From DAOSVX01 sp964493665 (GTDB lineage Bacteria > Bacillota_I > Bacilli_A > RF39 > UBA660), in contig CAZBOZ010000003.1 in assembly GCA_964493665.1 (NCBI GenBank), positions 1 to 64,000 of the forward strand: a stretch of 64,000 bases of DNA. The letters run 5' to 3'. Below the pieces are notes generated by a model. That model was not told where the DNA came from. It did not search any database and saw nothing but the letters and a program-made list of their open reading frames with translations. Position 1 is the stretch's first letter. Each line of letters begins with the position of its first letter. Shown piece by piece: positions 25,891 through 35,513 of this stretch. Position numbers and translations under genes: made by a program.

Positions 25891-26487
25891 ATGTATTATC
25901 CTAAGAGTGTAGAAGAGCTAATACAACATTTTAAAAAATTGCCTGGAGTAGGCGAAAAGAGTGCTGAAAGATATGTGCTTTCTTTATTAAATGAAACTGA
26001 AAAAGATTTAGAAGATTTTGGGAAATCCCTAAAAAACTTAAACAAAAAGATTAAAAAATGTCAGGTGTGTGGTCATATAACAGAACAAGACGTTTGTGAA
26101 GTCTGTTCAAATACGAATCGCAACAAAAAATTAATATGCGTTTTAGAAGACTATAAAAGTGTTTTTGCTTTCGAAAAAGTTGGTAACTATAAAGGTACTT
26201 ACCATGTTTTAAATGGATTAATATCGCCAATTGATAACATAGCTCCAGCAGATTTAAACATATCGTCATTATTGAAGAGAATAGATGAACTAGCTGACTG
26301 CGAAGTAATTGTTGCTTTGAATTCTACAATTGAAGGAGAAATGACGACTTTATATATTAAAAAAATATTAGAAGATAAAAAAGTGACAGTATCTAGGCTA
26401 TCTTATGGTATATCCATGGGAGCTGAAATAGATTACTTAGATCCAATATCTTTAGATAAGGCTTTAGCTGATCGTAAAAACATATAG
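25891..26487 (+). CDS. recR: Recombination mediator RecR
   Basis: Forms a ring with RecO and helps load RecA in gap repair. 198 residues: helix-hairpin-helix LPGVGEKSAER (18-28), zinc finger with Cys57, 60, 69 and 72, and Toprim domain with VLEDYKSV and later LSYGISMGAEIDYLD. Three bases after ybaB with a weak ribosome-binding site, so translation is probably coupled. Confidence 0.96.
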   Translation: MYYPKSVEELIQHFKKLPGVGEKSAERYVLSLLNETEKDLEDFGKSLKNLNKKIKKCQVCGHITEQDVCEVCSNTNRNKKLICVLEDYKSVFAFEKVGNYKGTYHVLNGLISPIDNIAPADLNISSLLKRIDELADCEVIVALNSTIEGEMTTLYIKKILEDKKVTVSRLSYGISMGAEIDYLDPISLDKALADRKNI

Positions 26488-26502
26488 GGTGGTGATTATG
26501 GT

Positions 26503-27351
26503 ATGGAAAATTGTTTTGATAAAATTTATAATTCTTTTTTACTTGATAAAATGGGCCATGCTTTTTTAATTGAAACAAATGCTATTAATGATGCTTATAT
26601 GCAAATTCTAAACTTGGCCAAAAAGCTTAACTGTCCTTCAAATTATAATACTAGCTGTCAAGAAGATTGTGATATATGTTTTCAAATAGATAATTTTTGT
26701 TTACCATCAATAAGGTGCATTGAGCCTATTGGGCAAATAATAAAAAAAGAACAAATTATTGAAGTAAAAAATAAATTTAATAGTGATTCTTTAGTAACTT
26801 ATTATAATATCTATATAGTTAAAAATGCTGAAAAATTAAATTCTTCATCAGCTAATGTTTTGCTGAAATTTTTAGAAGATCCAGATACTAAAACTTTAGC
26901 ATTTTTTCTTTTAAATGATAAAAAAAATATAATTCCAACTATTAAAAGTAGATGCCAAATATATAGTTATAATACTTTAGAAGAAAGTAAAATATTGAAG
27001 GAAGAAAAAACAGAACTTTTATCTAAAGTAGAGGAAATATTTAAAAATTTAAAAGCTGATAAAAGTTCTGCTTTTATTAAAAATAAAGATTTATTCATTT
27101 CCTTTAATAAAGATAAAAAAGAACAGGAAAAACTGTTGACGTTTATTTTTGAAATGCTTGAAAATGAAATTAAACAAAGGCTTATATATAAGATGGAATC
27201 AGTAAACAAGTTCTTAAAAGAATACGATTTGAATCATTTGTTGTCTTTTACTCAAAAAACTAAAGAAACTATTGAAAAACTTCCATATAATGTTAATATG
27301 GAATTATTGCTTGATGATTATTTTATAAAAATGGGAGAATTGATAAAATGA
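26503..27351 (+). CDS. holB: DNA polymerase III delta-prime subunit
   Basis: Clamp-loader subunit without ATPase activity. 282 residues, AAA+ fold with a DnaX-like Cys cluster (CPSNYNTSC, CDIC at about residues 45-63), NVLLKFLEDP near 125 and SRCQIY. As expected for delta-prime there is no Walker A. GGTGGTG lies 8 bases before ATG 26503. Overlaps ricT by 4 bases. In Bacillus holB also sits upstream of ricT (yaaT). Confidence 0.9.
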   Translation: MENCFDKIYNSFLLDKMGHAFLIETNAINDAYMQILNLAKKLNCPSNYNTSCQEDCDICFQIDNFCLPSIRCIEPIGQIIKKEQIIEVKNKFNSDSLVTYYNIYIVKNAEKLNSSSANVLLKFLEDPDTKTLAFFLLNDKKNIIPTIKSRCQIYSYNTLEESKILKEEKTELLSKVEEIFKNLKADKSSAFIKNKDLFISFNKDKKEQEKLLTFIFEMLENEIKQRLIYKMESVNKFLKEYDLNHLLSFTQKTKETIEKLPYNVNMELLLDDYFIKMGELIK

Positions 27352-28133
27352 ATATATATGGAGTATCATTTAAAAAGAATGGTAAAATTTACTGTTTTAA
27401 TGGCCACAACTTAATTCTTGAAAAAGATGCCAAAGTCATTGTTGAAACCGAAAAAGGATTACAATATGGTAAAGTGGCTGGTTTTATGAATGACAAAAAT
27501 TTAAAAGATTTAAAAGATATTATAAGAATAGCTGATGAAAAAGACGAGGAAGTATATCAAGATAATTTAAAAGATGCTGATAAGGCTTTAAAAAATGCTC
27601 GTAGAATAGCCGATGAATTAGGTTTAGAAATGAATCTTTTAGACGCAAGTTTTACTTTTGATCGAAGACAACTGCTTTTTAACTTTATTTCAGATGGCAG
27701 GGTTGATTTTAGAGAGCTTGCTAAAAGATTAGCTGGGATTTATAGAACTAGGATTGAATTAAGGCAGATAGGGGCTAGAGATAAAGCTAAAGAAATAGGT
27801 GGTTATGGTCAGTGTGGAAGACCTCTTTGCTGCGCAAACCATTTGGGTCACATAGATGCAGTGACTATTAATATGGCAAAGAATCAAAATATTGCTTTAA
27901 ATCCTAATAAAATAAATGGCGTCTGCGGAAGATTACTTTGCTGTCTAGAATATGAAGACAACAATTATTCTTGCTGTCAAAAAGGAATGCCTTATGTCGG
28001 GCAAAAAACAAGGTATAAAGGTGAAGAAGGAACAGTAATTGGCGTTGATATATTAAATAGGTCATATAAGATTCAAGTCAGTAAGGAAAAAGTTGAAGTT
28101 TTTTTAGACAAGGACTGTAGTTGTAAGGAGTAA
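27348..28133 (+). CDS. ricT: PSP1-domain protein RicT
   Basis: RicT (YaaT) in Bacillus acts with RicA and RicF in an Fe-S containing complex that affects RNase Y and mRNA maturation. 261 residues with the PSP1 domain and conserved cysteines in GQCGRPLCC and GVCGRLLCC, plus a later CC; these are the cluster ligands of the family. Start overlaps holB (ATGA). Sporulation and competence phenotypes known in Bacillus need not apply here. Confidence 0.92.
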   Translation: MNIYGVSFKKNGKIYCFNGHNLILEKDAKVIVETEKGLQYGKVAGFMNDKNLKDLKDIIRIADEKDEEVYQDNLKDADKALKNARRIADELGLEMNLLDASFTFDRRQLLFNFISDGRVDFRELAKRLAGIYRTRIELRQIGARDKAKEIGGYGQCGRPLCCANHLGHIDAVTINMAKNQNIALNPNKINGVCGRLLCCLEYEDNNYSCCQKGMPYVGQKTRYKGEEGTVIGVDILNRSYKIQVSKEKVEVFLDKDCSCKE

Positions 28134-28139
28134 TGTTTT

Positions 28140-28685
28140 ATGAAATTAATTGTTGGACTAGGCAATCCTCTTAAAAAGTATAATAGCACAAGACACAATG
28201 TTGGTTTTTGGCTTTTAGATAATATATTAGAAAAGGCTGAATGGAAGGAAAAATTCTCAGCTTTATATTATGAAGCAATAATTAATAATGAAAAAACGCT
28301 TTTTATTAAACCTCAAACTTACATGAATTTATCCGGCAATGCTGTAATAAAATTTGTGAATTATTTTAATATAAATATAAATGATATTCTAGTTATTCAA
28401 GATGATATAGATATGAAATTTGGCAAGATAAAAATTAAAAAATCTAGTTCTTTTGGTGGCCATAATGGAATATTATCAATTATTAATAACCTTAATAGTG
28501 ATGATTTTTATCGCTTAAAAATTGGCGTAGGAAATGATCACGAAATAGATGCTAAAGATTTTGTTTTAGATAATTTTTCTAATAGTGAAAAAAAACTTTT
28601 GCAAAAAGATTTAGAAAAGTATAAAGACATTATTGATTTGTTTATAAAAGATGATATAGAATCAGCAATGAATAAATATAACTGA
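28140..28685 (+). CDS. pth: Peptidyl-tRNA hydrolase
   Basis: Recycles peptidyl-tRNA released from ribosomes. 181 residues with GLGNP (6-10), catalytic His19 in STRHNVGF, PQTYMNLSG and IQDDIDM. Ends in UGA, one of the clear UGA stops showing the standard code. AAGGAG precedes the ATG; mfd follows after 9 bases, the pth-mfd order of Bacillus. Confidence 0.97.
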   Translation: MKLIVGLGNPLKKYNSTRHNVGFWLLDNILEKAEWKEKFSALYYEAIINNEKTLFIKPQTYMNLSGNAVIKFVNYFNININDILVIQDDIDMKFGKIKIKKSSSFGGHNGILSIINNLNSDDFYRLKIGVGNDHEIDAKDFVLDNFSNSEKKLLQKDLEKYKDIIDLFIKDDIESAMNKYN

Positions 28686-28694
28686 GGGGATTTT

Positions 28695-31600
28695 ATGGAC
28701 TTTTTAGTAGATGCTTTTAATTATGAAGATAATATTTCCATAAGTGGTTTAACTGATGAGTTAAACATTTTTTATGTTTTTGAAAAATTTAAAAAAACTA
28801 ATAAAAACATTTTGGTTTTAACTAGTAATGTTTATGAAGCCAATAAAATATATGAAAAATTAACACTATATTTAAAAGAAGTATATTTATTTCCTATGGA
28901 TGATTTTATCTCTTCTGTGGCATTAGCTATATCTCCAGAGTTCAAAATAAAAAGGCTAGAAGTTTTAGAAAAAATTAAGACTGGTAAGAATTGTATAATT
29001 GTTACTGACTTAATGGGTTACTTAAGATTTTTGCCAAATATTAAAGAACAAAAAAGCCTAGAGGCTTTATTAAAAGTAGGCCAAAAAATAAGCCGCCAAG
29101 GCTTAATAGATCTATTAGAAAAATATGGATATATTAAAGAATCTTTAGTTACCTCTAGTGGTGAATATGCAGTTAGAGGATTCATAATAGACCTATTTAT
29201 TATTCAAGATGAGCATCCTATTAGAATAGAACTTTTTGGTGATGAAATTGAATCTATAAGATACTTTGATGAAAGTACGCAACTCTCTAATAAAGAGCTT
29301 AAAAGCATCAACATTAAACCTTTTAAAGAAGTTATATCAGAAACCCATAGTTCTCTTTTTGATTGGCTTAATGACCCAATAACCATTTTTTATAATTATA
29401 ATCAAATAAAAAGTGTTAATTTAAAATTAGAGGCCGAAATATTAGATTATAATGAAAGAAATTCCTTAAACAAAAAATATATGTTCACTTTTAATGAGAT
29501 TATTCCTAATAGGATAAATTATTTAAATAATTTTGATGGCTTTTCTTTAAGAGGAGTAAAAAACATTAATTATAATACTCAGAAAATTGAAAAGTTTAAT
29601 ATGAATTTCAACTTATTAAAAACTTTTATAGCCAAAAAAATAATTGAGGGCAAAGAAGTCATTATTTGTCTATCTAAAGATAGGCAAATAACTGAAATAA
29701 GATCTTTAATCGATGGTGATTCAGATATATCTAAGGCCAGAATTATAAAAAAAGAAATTAATGAAGGATTTGTTTTTGATAATTATGTCGTGATATCAGA
29801 ATATGATATTGATAGCTCATCATCTAGGAAAGTACAATACTTAAACACTTATAAATTTGGCAAAAAAATTAAAAATCTAGAAGAAATAAAATTTGGTGAT
29901 TATGTGGTCCATTCTATATATGGAATTGGTATATATAATGGTGTTGTTACTTTAGAAAAAAATGGTTTAAAAAAAGATTATATTCAATTAATATATAAAG
30001 ATAATGATAAAATATATATTCCAGTGGAAAAAGTAAATAGCTTATTTAAATATAGTATAAAAGAAGGATCAAAACCTAGATTGAATAAGCTAGGAAGTAC
30101 AGCGTGGACTAAATTAAAGCATCAAGTAAGAAAAAAGATTAAAGATTTAACTCAAGAGTTATTAAAGCTATATGCTGAAAGAAATCAAATAAAAGGGCCG
30201 GCTTTTAAAATGGAAGATGAAATGATATCATTTGCTAAAGATTTTGAATACCAAGAAACTATAGATCAACAAAAAGCTATAGAAGATGTGCTAAAAGATT
30301 TATCTAATTCTAAACCAATGGATAGACTACTATGTGGGGATGTTGGTTTTGGTAAAACTGAAGTGGCTTTTAGGGCAGCCTTTAAAACTATTGAAAATGG
30401 CTATCAAGTAGCTTATTTATGTCCAACCACTATTTTATCAAAGCAGCATTATCAGAACGCTTTAAAGCGTTTTAAAGAATATCCCGTAAACATTGCTTTA
30501 TTAAACAGATTTACAACTAATAAAGAGAAGAATAAAATAATTGAACAATTAGAAAACGGTCAACTAGATTTTATTATAGGAACTCATAGAATTTTAAGCA
30601 AAGATATTTTATTCTCAAAATTAGGGTTATTAATAATTGATGAAGAACAAAGATTTGGGGTAAGTCATAAAGAGAAAATAAAACAGGCTAAAGCCAATAT
30701 AAATGTTCTTACTTTATCAGCGACTCCAATTCCAAGGACTTTAAAATTTGCTTTATCTGGATTAAGAGATTTAAGTATTATTGATACTCCCCCAGTAAAT
30801 AGATATCCAATTCAAACATATGTTATTGAAGAAAATGAATCTTTAATAAAAGATGCTATATATAAAGAAATTTCTAGAAAAGGCCAAGTGTTTATTCTGT
30901 ACAACAATATTTCTAAAATAGAAGATAAAAAACAGGCTTTAGAAAAATTAGTCCCCGATGCTAAAATAAGAATTGCTCATGGGCAAATGTCTAAACAAGA
31001 ACTAGAAGACGTAATGACTAATTTTATAAATGGTGATTTTGATGTTTTGCTATGTACTACCATTATTGAAACAGGGATAGATATATCAAACGTTAACACT
31101 TTAATAATTTATGATTCCAATTTATTTGGCTTATCCCAGCTTTATCAGATAAGAGGAAGAGTAGGTCGAGGAGATAAAATTGCTTATGCTTATTTAATGT
31201 ACAATAATAAAAAAATATTAAATGAGACTGCTACTAAAAGACTCCAAGCTATAAAAGAATTTACTGAACTTGGAAGTGGCTATAAGATAGCTATGAGGGA
31301 TTTGGCTATAAGAGGAGCCGGAGATTTATTAGGTGGCGAACAGGCGGGGTTTATTGATGCTGTAGGAATAGATATGTATTTAAAAATGATTGATGAGGAG
31401 GCAACTGGGCAAAAAGAAGATGAAGAAGAAAATCCTAATATAATTGAAGTAGAAACCCATATAAACGATAATTATGTAGATGATGAAAGTATCAAAATTG
31501 AAATTCATCAAAAAATAAATGAAATATGCGATTATAAAAGTCTTTTAAAAGTTAAAAAAGAATTAGAAGATCGTTTTGGTAAAGTGGATGAAAAATTACT

Positions 31601-31868
31601 AATTTATATGTATGAAGAATGGTTTGAAAAACTAGCTAAAAAATACGAGCTTAAAAAAACAAATCAAAATAATTTATTCATAGAGTTAGAATTTAGTAAA
31701 AAGATGAGTAGTAAAATTAAAGGTGAAAAATTAATAATCATCGCTAATAATTTAACTAATAATTTTAAATTTTCTTATAAACACGAAAAAATAAAAATCA
31801 CACTATATTTTAATAAATTAGAAAAACATTTTATTTTTTACCTTGTTGATTTACTAAATAAATTATAA
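28695..31868 (+). CDS. mfd: Transcription-repair coupling factor Mfd
   Basis: DNA translocase that removes stalled RNA polymerase and recruits UvrA. 1057 residues, slightly short against 1150-1180. N-terminal UvrB-like region (1-350), RNAP-interaction domain with FGDYVVHSIYGIGIYNG (about 396-412), helicase core with GDVGFGKTEVAFRA Walker A, IDEEQRFG Walker B and RGRVGRGDK motif VI, and the C-terminal TRCF domain with RFGKVDE. Confidence 0.97.
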   Translation: MDFLVDAFNYEDNISISGLTDELNIFYVFEKFKKTNKNILVLTSNVYEANKIYEKLTLYLKEVYLFPMDDFISSVALAISPEFKIKRLEVLEKIKTGKNCIIVTDLMGYLRFLPNIKEQKSLEALLKVGQKISRQGLIDLLEKYGYIKESLVTSSGEYAVRGFIIDLFIIQDEHPIRIELFGDEIESIRYFDESTQLSNKELKSINIKPFKEVISETHSSLFDWLNDPITIFYNYNQIKSVNLKLEAEILDYNERNSLNKKYMFTFNEIIPNRINYLNNFDGFSLRGVKNINYNTQKIEKFNMNFNLLKTFIAKKIIEGKEVIICLSKDRQITEIRSLIDGDSDISKARIIKKEINEGFVFDNYVVISEYDIDSSSSRKVQYLNTYKFGKKIKNLEEIKFGDYVVHSIYGIGIYNGVVTLEKNGLKKDYIQLIYKDNDKIYIPVEKVNSLFKYSIKEGSKPRLNKLGSTAWTKLKHQVRKKIKDLTQELLKLYAERNQIKGPAFKMEDEMISFAKDFEYQETIDQQKAIEDVLKDLSNSKPMDRLLCGDVGFGKTEVAFRAAFKTIENGYQVAYLCPTTILSKQHYQNALKRFKEYPVNIALLNRFTTNKEKNKIIEQLENGQLDFIIGTHRILSKDILFSKLGLLIIDEEQRFGVSHKEKIKQAKANINVLTLSATPIPRTLKFALSGLRDLSIIDTPPVNRYPIQTYVIEENESLIKDAIYKEISRKGQVFILYNNISKIEDKKQALEKLVPDAKIRIAHGQMSKQELEDVMTNFINGDFDVLLCTTIIETGIDISNVNTLIIYDSNLFGLSQLYQIRGRVGRGDKIAYAYLMYNNKKILNETATKRLQAIKEFTELGSGYKIAMRDLAIRGAGDLLGGEQAGFIDAVGIDMYLKMIDEEATGQKEDEEENPNIIEVETHINDNYVDDESIKIEIHQKINEICDYKSLLKVKKELEDRFGKVDEKLLIYMYEEWFEKLAKKYELKKTNQNNLFIELEFSKKMSSKIKGEKLIIIANNLTNNFKFSYKHEKIKITLYFNKLEKHFIFYLVDLLNKL

Positions 31869-31886
31869 GATTGGAGATGGTTTTAA

Positions 31887-32633
31887 ATGTTTACTGATTC
31901 TCATTGCCATTTATATAAAGAATATTATAGTAATATAGATAATATATTAGTTTCTGCTTATAACGGCGGTATTAATAGAATTATTAATTGTGGCTGCGAT
32001 TATAATTCTAATTTAGAAGTTTTAGAAACAATTAATAAATATGCTAATGTTTATGGGGCTTTAGGAATCCATCCAAATGAGATAAAAGATGTTGAAAAAA
32101 CAATTAAGCAAATTGAAGAAAACATTCAAAACAAAAAAATAATCGCCATTGGGGAAATCGGATTAGATTATCATTATGAAGGATTTGATAAAGAAAAGCA
32201 AATAATGATTTTTAAAAAAATACTTAATTTAGCGGTTAAATACAATAAACCAGTAATTATTCATTCTCGAGATGCCAGTGAAGATACTTACGAAATACTA
32301 AAAAAAGCCAAAGTGACCGGTATAATTCATTCTTTTTCTGGCGATTTAGAGTTGGCCAATAAGTATATAAATTTAGGCTATTTATTAGGAATAAATGGTA
32401 CTATAACATTTAAAAATTCTAAACTTATTGAGGTTATAAAAAACATTCCTATAAACAAAATATTAGTAGAAACTGATTCACCATATTTATCTCCAATTCC
32501 TTTTAGAGGTCAAAAAAATGAGCCAAAACGGTTATTAGAAACAGTTAAATTTTTAAGCGAAAATTTAAATTTAAATTTAAACATTTTAGCCGATATTTTA
32601 GAGAAAAATTTACAAACAATTTTTGACATTTAA
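31887..32633 (+). CDS. tatD: TatD-family metal-dependent hydrolase
   Basis: TIM-barrel hydrolase; members are DNases or exonucleases. 248 residues with metal-binding DSHCHL (4-9), GEIGLDYH, HSRDA, HSFSG and ETDSPYLSP. Same place as yabD in Bacillus, upstream of the 3D-domain gene and rsmA. GGAGATGG precedes the ATG. Confidence 0.93.
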   Translation: MFTDSHCHLYKEYYSNIDNILVSAYNGGINRIINCGCDYNSNLEVLETINKYANVYGALGIHPNEIKDVEKTIKQIEENIQNKKIIAIGEIGLDYHYEGFDKEKQIMIFKKILNLAVKYNKPVIIHSRDASEDTYEILKKAKVTGIIHSFSGDLELANKYINLGYLLGINGTITFKNSKLIEVIKNIPINKILVETDSPYLSPIPFRGQKNEPKRLLETVKFLSENLNLNLNILADILEKNLQTIFDI

Positions 32634-32651
32634 TACGCATTATGATACAAT
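32623..32651 (+). promoter_or_regulatory. Promoter for 3D-domain gene
   Basis: -35 TTGACA (32623-32628), 17-base spacer, -10 TACAAT (32646-32651), straddling the tatD stop. Confidence 0.8.
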
Positions 32652-32678
32652 TTTATTAGTACATAATGAGGTGTTACT

Positions 32679-33224
32679 ATGGTTAAAAAAGTATTTAATT
32701 TTTTACAAATTAGCTTAAAAGTTTTTTTAATTTTAACAGCTGTTTTAATAGTCCAAAATAGTTCTCGAAAAATAGAAAATAAAGTTGAAAACATTAATTT
32801 AAATAAAACTCTAGATTTAGCGGCAATGACAAGAGCAAGCTCAACAACGTATGAAGCCGAAGAAATACTTAGAGTTATTGTTGGAGATTTAACTGGATAT
32901 GCCGCTGATTGCCCTAAATGTACTGGCTTTGTAGGCTGCAAGCCGTATTTAGATGTTAGAGATGGAACAACAACATATAATGACAAAGTATATGGTGAAG
33001 TAAGAATTGTGGCTGCTTCTCCTAAAAACTTAAAATGCGGTAGTATAATTACATTTGTTTCTTTAAGAATATCAAAAGATCCTGTAATAGCTATAGTTTT
33101 AGATAGGGGAGTAACGGGAACTAGCATAGATTTACTAACAGAAACCGAAGCTTTTGCTTCCAAGTATGTTGGCCGTAGTGAAATAGCTTACACAGTTTTA
33201 AGAGAAGGATGGGAAAGTGAGTAA
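32679..33224 (+). CDS. Secreted 3D (Asp-box) domain protein
   Basis: 181-residue exported protein: one N-terminal membrane or signal segment (about 10-28), then a double-psi beta-barrel 3D domain as in YabE, YuiC and MltA, whose three Asp residues form a lytic-transglycosylase-type site. Visible: LTGYAADCPKCTGFVGC, VYGEVRIVAA and VLDRGVTGTSIDLL. It has no Rpf/G5 or DUF348 region, unlike full YabE, but holds the yabE place between tatD and rsmA. A cell-wall lytic role is inferred from the family. Confidence 0.82.
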   Translation: MVKKVFNFLQISLKVFLILTAVLIVQNSSRKIENKVENINLNKTLDLAAMTRASSTTYEAEEILRVIVGDLTGYAADCPKCTGFVGCKPYLDVRDGTTTYNDKVYGEVRIVAASPKNLKCGSIITFVSLRISKDPVIAIVLDRGVTGTSIDLLTETEAFASKYVGRSEIAYTVLREGWESE

Positions 33225-33238
33225 ATCTCACTTTTTAA
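33214..33238 (+). terminator. Terminator after 3D-domain gene
   Basis: AAGTGAG, short loop, CTCACTT and T run, overlapping the stop codon. Confidence 0.7.
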
Positions 33239-33253
33239 TTGGAGGGGATATAA

Positions 33254-34027
33254 TTGAAGCCGAAAAAAAAATTAGGTCAAAATTTTCTTGTTGATAACAA
33301 TGTTTTACAAAAAATAACATCAGCAGTTAATGCTACAAAATCTGATATTATTTTAGAAATTGGCCCAGGTCAGGGCACAATGACTAAAGAATTAGTTAAA
33401 ATGGCTCCAGTAGTTGCTATAGAACTTGATAAAGAGCTTTCTATATATTTAGATTCTATAAAAGAAGCCAATATAATTTATGAAGACATTTTAAATATAA
33501 ATATAGAAACTATATTAGAAGAGTATACTTATAAAGAAGCATTTATAGTGGCTAATATTCCATATTATATAACTACTCCTATAATAAAAAAAATTATTAA
33601 TTCTAAAATACTTTTTAAAGAAATAATTTTAATGGTTCAAAGCGAAATGGCCAATCGTCTTTCTTCGTTACCTGGAGAGTCAGATTATGGAAGCTTAACG
33701 GTTATTTTGAACTATCATTTTAATATTGAAAAACTATTTACAGTTAATAAAAAATCTTTCTATCCAATTCCAAAAGTTGATTCGGCGGTGATAAAATTAA
33801 AGTCCAAAGAGCAAAAGCTACCACTTAAAAATTATGATTTTTTTGAGAAATTTGTTAAAGAATGTTTCCTTCATAGGAGGAAAACATTAAAAAACAATTT
33901 ATTAAAATATAATTTAGATGAAATAAATAGCATTCTTCAAAAGCATCATGTTTCTGTTCAAAATCGTCCCCAAGAGTTATCACTTGAAGCATATGTGGAT
34001 TTAGCTAACTTTTTATCTAATAAATAA
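33254..34027 (+). CDS. rsmA: 16S rRNA dimethyladenosine transferase
   Basis: RsmA (KsgA) dimethylates A1518 and A1519 of 16S rRNA. 257 residues: LGQNFLVD (7-14), SAM loop EIGPGQGTMT (35-44), catalytic NIPYYITT (about 99-106) and FYPIPKVDSAV. The start is TTG at 33254 with GGAGGGG 6 bases upstream; this gives the usual N-terminus. Confidence 0.96.
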   Translation: MKPKKKLGQNFLVDNNVLQKITSAVNATKSDIILEIGPGQGTMTKELVKMAPVVAIELDKELSIYLDSIKEANIIYEDILNINIETILEEYTYKEAFIVANIPYYITTPIIKKIINSKILFKEIILMVQSEMANRLSSLPGESDYGSLTVILNYHFNIEKLFTVNKKSFYPIPKVDSAVIKLKSKEQKLPLKNYDFFEKFVKECFLHRRKTLKNNLLKYNLDEINSILQKHHVSVQNRPQELSLEAYVDLANFLSNK

Positions 34028-34053
34028 ATGCAAATTTAATTTGCATTTTTATT
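34026..34053 (+). terminator. Terminator after rsmA
   Basis: ATGCAAAT, loop TTA, ATTTGCAT, then T-rich tract, directly after the rsmA stop. Confidence 0.75.
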
Positions 34054-34100
34054 TAAATTGATATAAACTATAATTAGTAAATGTGAGAAGGAGTGTTACT

Positions 34101-34406
34101 ATGGAAATTACATCAGTCAGCGTTCGTAAGATCGAAAAAGAAGGATCTAGGATGAAGGGCATTGCATCTGTCTTGTTAGATGATTCATTTGCAGTTCATG
34201 ACATTAGAATTATTGAGGGTGATAATGGTTTGTTTATAGCTATGCCAAGTAGAAAAACAGCTACCGGTGGTTATAGGGATATAGCTCATCCAATAAATCC
34301 AGATGTTAGAAAACAGTTTCAAGAAGCTATTCTTGAAGAATATAACAACACCGAATTTGTTCCTAGCGAAAAAAAAGAAACCGAAGAAGAAAAAGAAGAA
34401 GAATAA
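34101..34406 (+). CDS. spoVG: SpoVG-family RNA/DNA-binding regulator
   Basis: Small regulator conserved well beyond spore formers. 101 residues with MEITSVSVRKIE, IRIIEGDNGLFIAMPSRK (about 41-58) and DIAHPI, and an acidic, Lys-rich tail. ATG at 34101 is chosen because AAGGAG lies 7 bases upstream and the protein then starts as in other SpoVG proteins; an in-frame GTG at 34083 precedes the ribosome-binding site. A TATAAT at 34069-34074 may be its -10. Confidence 0.94.
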   Translation: MEITSVSVRKIEKEGSRMKGIASVLLDDSFAVHDIRIIEGDNGLFIAMPSRKTATGGYRDIAHPINPDVRKQFQEAILEEYNNTEFVPSEKKETEEEKEEE

Positions 34407-34408
34407 TA

Positions 34409-34433
34409 AAAGCCTTACGGCTTTTTCTTTTTG
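34409..34433 (+). terminator. Terminator after spoVG
   Basis: AAAAGCC, loop TTAC, GGCTTTTT with T-rich tail just after the stop. Confidence 0.8.
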
Positions 34434-34462
34434 TAAAATTTTGCCTGTTTATTTTTAAAAGA

Positions 34463-34491
34463 TTGAAAAAAGCTTTAAATAATAATATAAT
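34463..34491 (+). promoter_or_regulatory. Promoter for divIC/ftsB-like gene
   Basis: -35 TTGAAA (34463-34468), 17-base spacer, -10 TATAAT (34486-34491). Confidence 0.8.
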
Positions 34492-34515
34492 TACTTATGT
34501 AGTAGGTGGTTTATT

Positions 34516-34803
34516 ATGAAAGTTTCAGCTAAAGCAAAAAGAAGATTTTTGTTATTACTTGTTTGTTTTTTTGGGTTGCTTACTTATTTAGCTATATCTC
34601 TTACCGGTTATTGGGTTAAAATATATAACAACAGTAAAGAGTCCAAAGAGCTACAAACTAAATATAAAGATTTGCTAGCTGATGAAGAGGCCTTAAAGTC
34701 CGAAGTGACAAAGCTTCAAGATCCAGATTATGTGGCAAGGTACGCTAGCGAAAAATATTTATACTCTAAAGATGGAATGACAATAATTAGAATTATTGAA
34801 TAA
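34516..34803 (+). CDS. DivIC/FtsB-family septum formation protein
   Basis: Bitopic division protein of the FtsB/DivIC family, which joins FtsL and DivIB/FtsQ in the divisome. 95 residues: short basic cytoplasmic tail (1-11), one membrane span (about 12-33), a coiled coil (about 38-68) and the family end DPDYVARYASEKYLYSKDGM. In Bacillus divIC lies not far from mfd and spoVG, which supports the call. DivIC and FtsL-like proteins are hard to separate at this length. Confidence 0.85.
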   Translation: MKVSAKAKRRFLLLLVCFFGLLTYLAISLTGYWVKIYNNSKESKELQTKYKDLLADEEALKSEVTKLQDPDYVARYASEKYLYSKDGMTIIRIIE

Positions 34804-34836
34804 AAGTGCTATAAAAGACAAATAGTACTTTTATTT
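34799..34836 (+). terminator. Terminator after divIC/ftsB-like gene
   Basis: AAAAGTGCTAT pairs with ATAGTACTTTT (one G-U pair) around an 8-base loop, then a T-rich tract. Confidence 0.7.
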
Positions 34837-34883
34837 TGCTTAAAAAAAATATATAATAAAAAACTAAGTGAGGAGGCTTTGTT

Positions 34884-35513
34884 TTGAATAAGTATTATAT
34901 AGAAGATTTCGAAATAAAAGAAAAAGAAATAACCTCCATAATTGGCACACATAAGCAAAGCTTAATTAATAAATTAAAAAAAAATTATAATATAGCTGTT
35001 GTAGAAGATTTATTTAAACACACCAATAAACTTGTTGATGTTATAATTCCTAACTCTAAAAGGAGCCAGAAAATAATAAAGCTTCTTGGACTTGAAAAAC
35101 TATTAAAAAAAAATTATGAAGATTTAGGAATAGAAGATAAATGTCTTGTTAAAATTACCAGTTATTTAGCAGTTGAAAAAAACATAATAATATTTAATGA
35201 TATCTTATCTTATCTAAATAATGAAGAAAAGTCCAAGGTAATAAAGTATATTAAAAGTGAAAAAACGACTTTATTAAATTTCACTTCTGATATAGAAGAA
35301 ACCTTGTTAGGCAAAAACATAGCCGTTTTAAATAATAATAAAGTCGTACTAAAAGGGTTGACAATGGAGATTTTGAAAGCCGAAAAGAAATTAAAAGACT
35401 TGGGATTATACTTGCCATTTGTAATAGATTTGTCTATTCAACTTAACTTGTACGGATTAATTAAAAAAATCTATTCAGATAGCAAAAAATTAATAGGTGA
35501 CTTATGGAAATAA
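34884..35513 (+). CDS. Degenerate EcfA1-type ABC ATPase homologue without catalytic motifs
   Basis: 209 residues, recognisable as EcfA1 (energy-coupling factor transporter ATPase) mainly by its C-terminus: EETLLGKNIAVLNNNKVVLKG and LGLYLPFVIDLSIQLN align with EcfA1's DRIIVMN and GLDLPFSFQLS regions, ending in GDLWK. Walker A is GTHKQSLI (21-28), with no GKS/T; the signature is gone; Walker B reads IIIFNDI (101-107), Asp to Asn; the H-loop His is Ser135. About 70 residues of the helical domain are missing. TTG start at 34884, GAGGAGG 7 bases upstream. The frame is open and undamaged, so it looks maintained. Role unknown; ATP hydrolysis is unlikely. Confidence 0.75.
   Translation: MNKYYIEDFEIKEKEITSIIGTHKQSLINKLKKNYNIAVVEDLFKHTNKLVDVIIPNSKRSQKIIKLLGLEKLLKKNYEDLGIEDKCLVKITSYLAVEKNIIIFNDILSYLNNEEKSKVIKYIKSEKTTLLNFTSDIEETLLGKNIAVLNNNKVVLKGLTMEILKAEKKLKDLGLYLPFVIDLSIQLNLYGLIKKIYSDSKKLIGDLWK

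Noticed and set aside
32630..33163. 177-codon open frame on the minus strand
   Set aside because: Antisense to the 3D-domain gene, which has a promoter and motifs; the antisense frame has neither.
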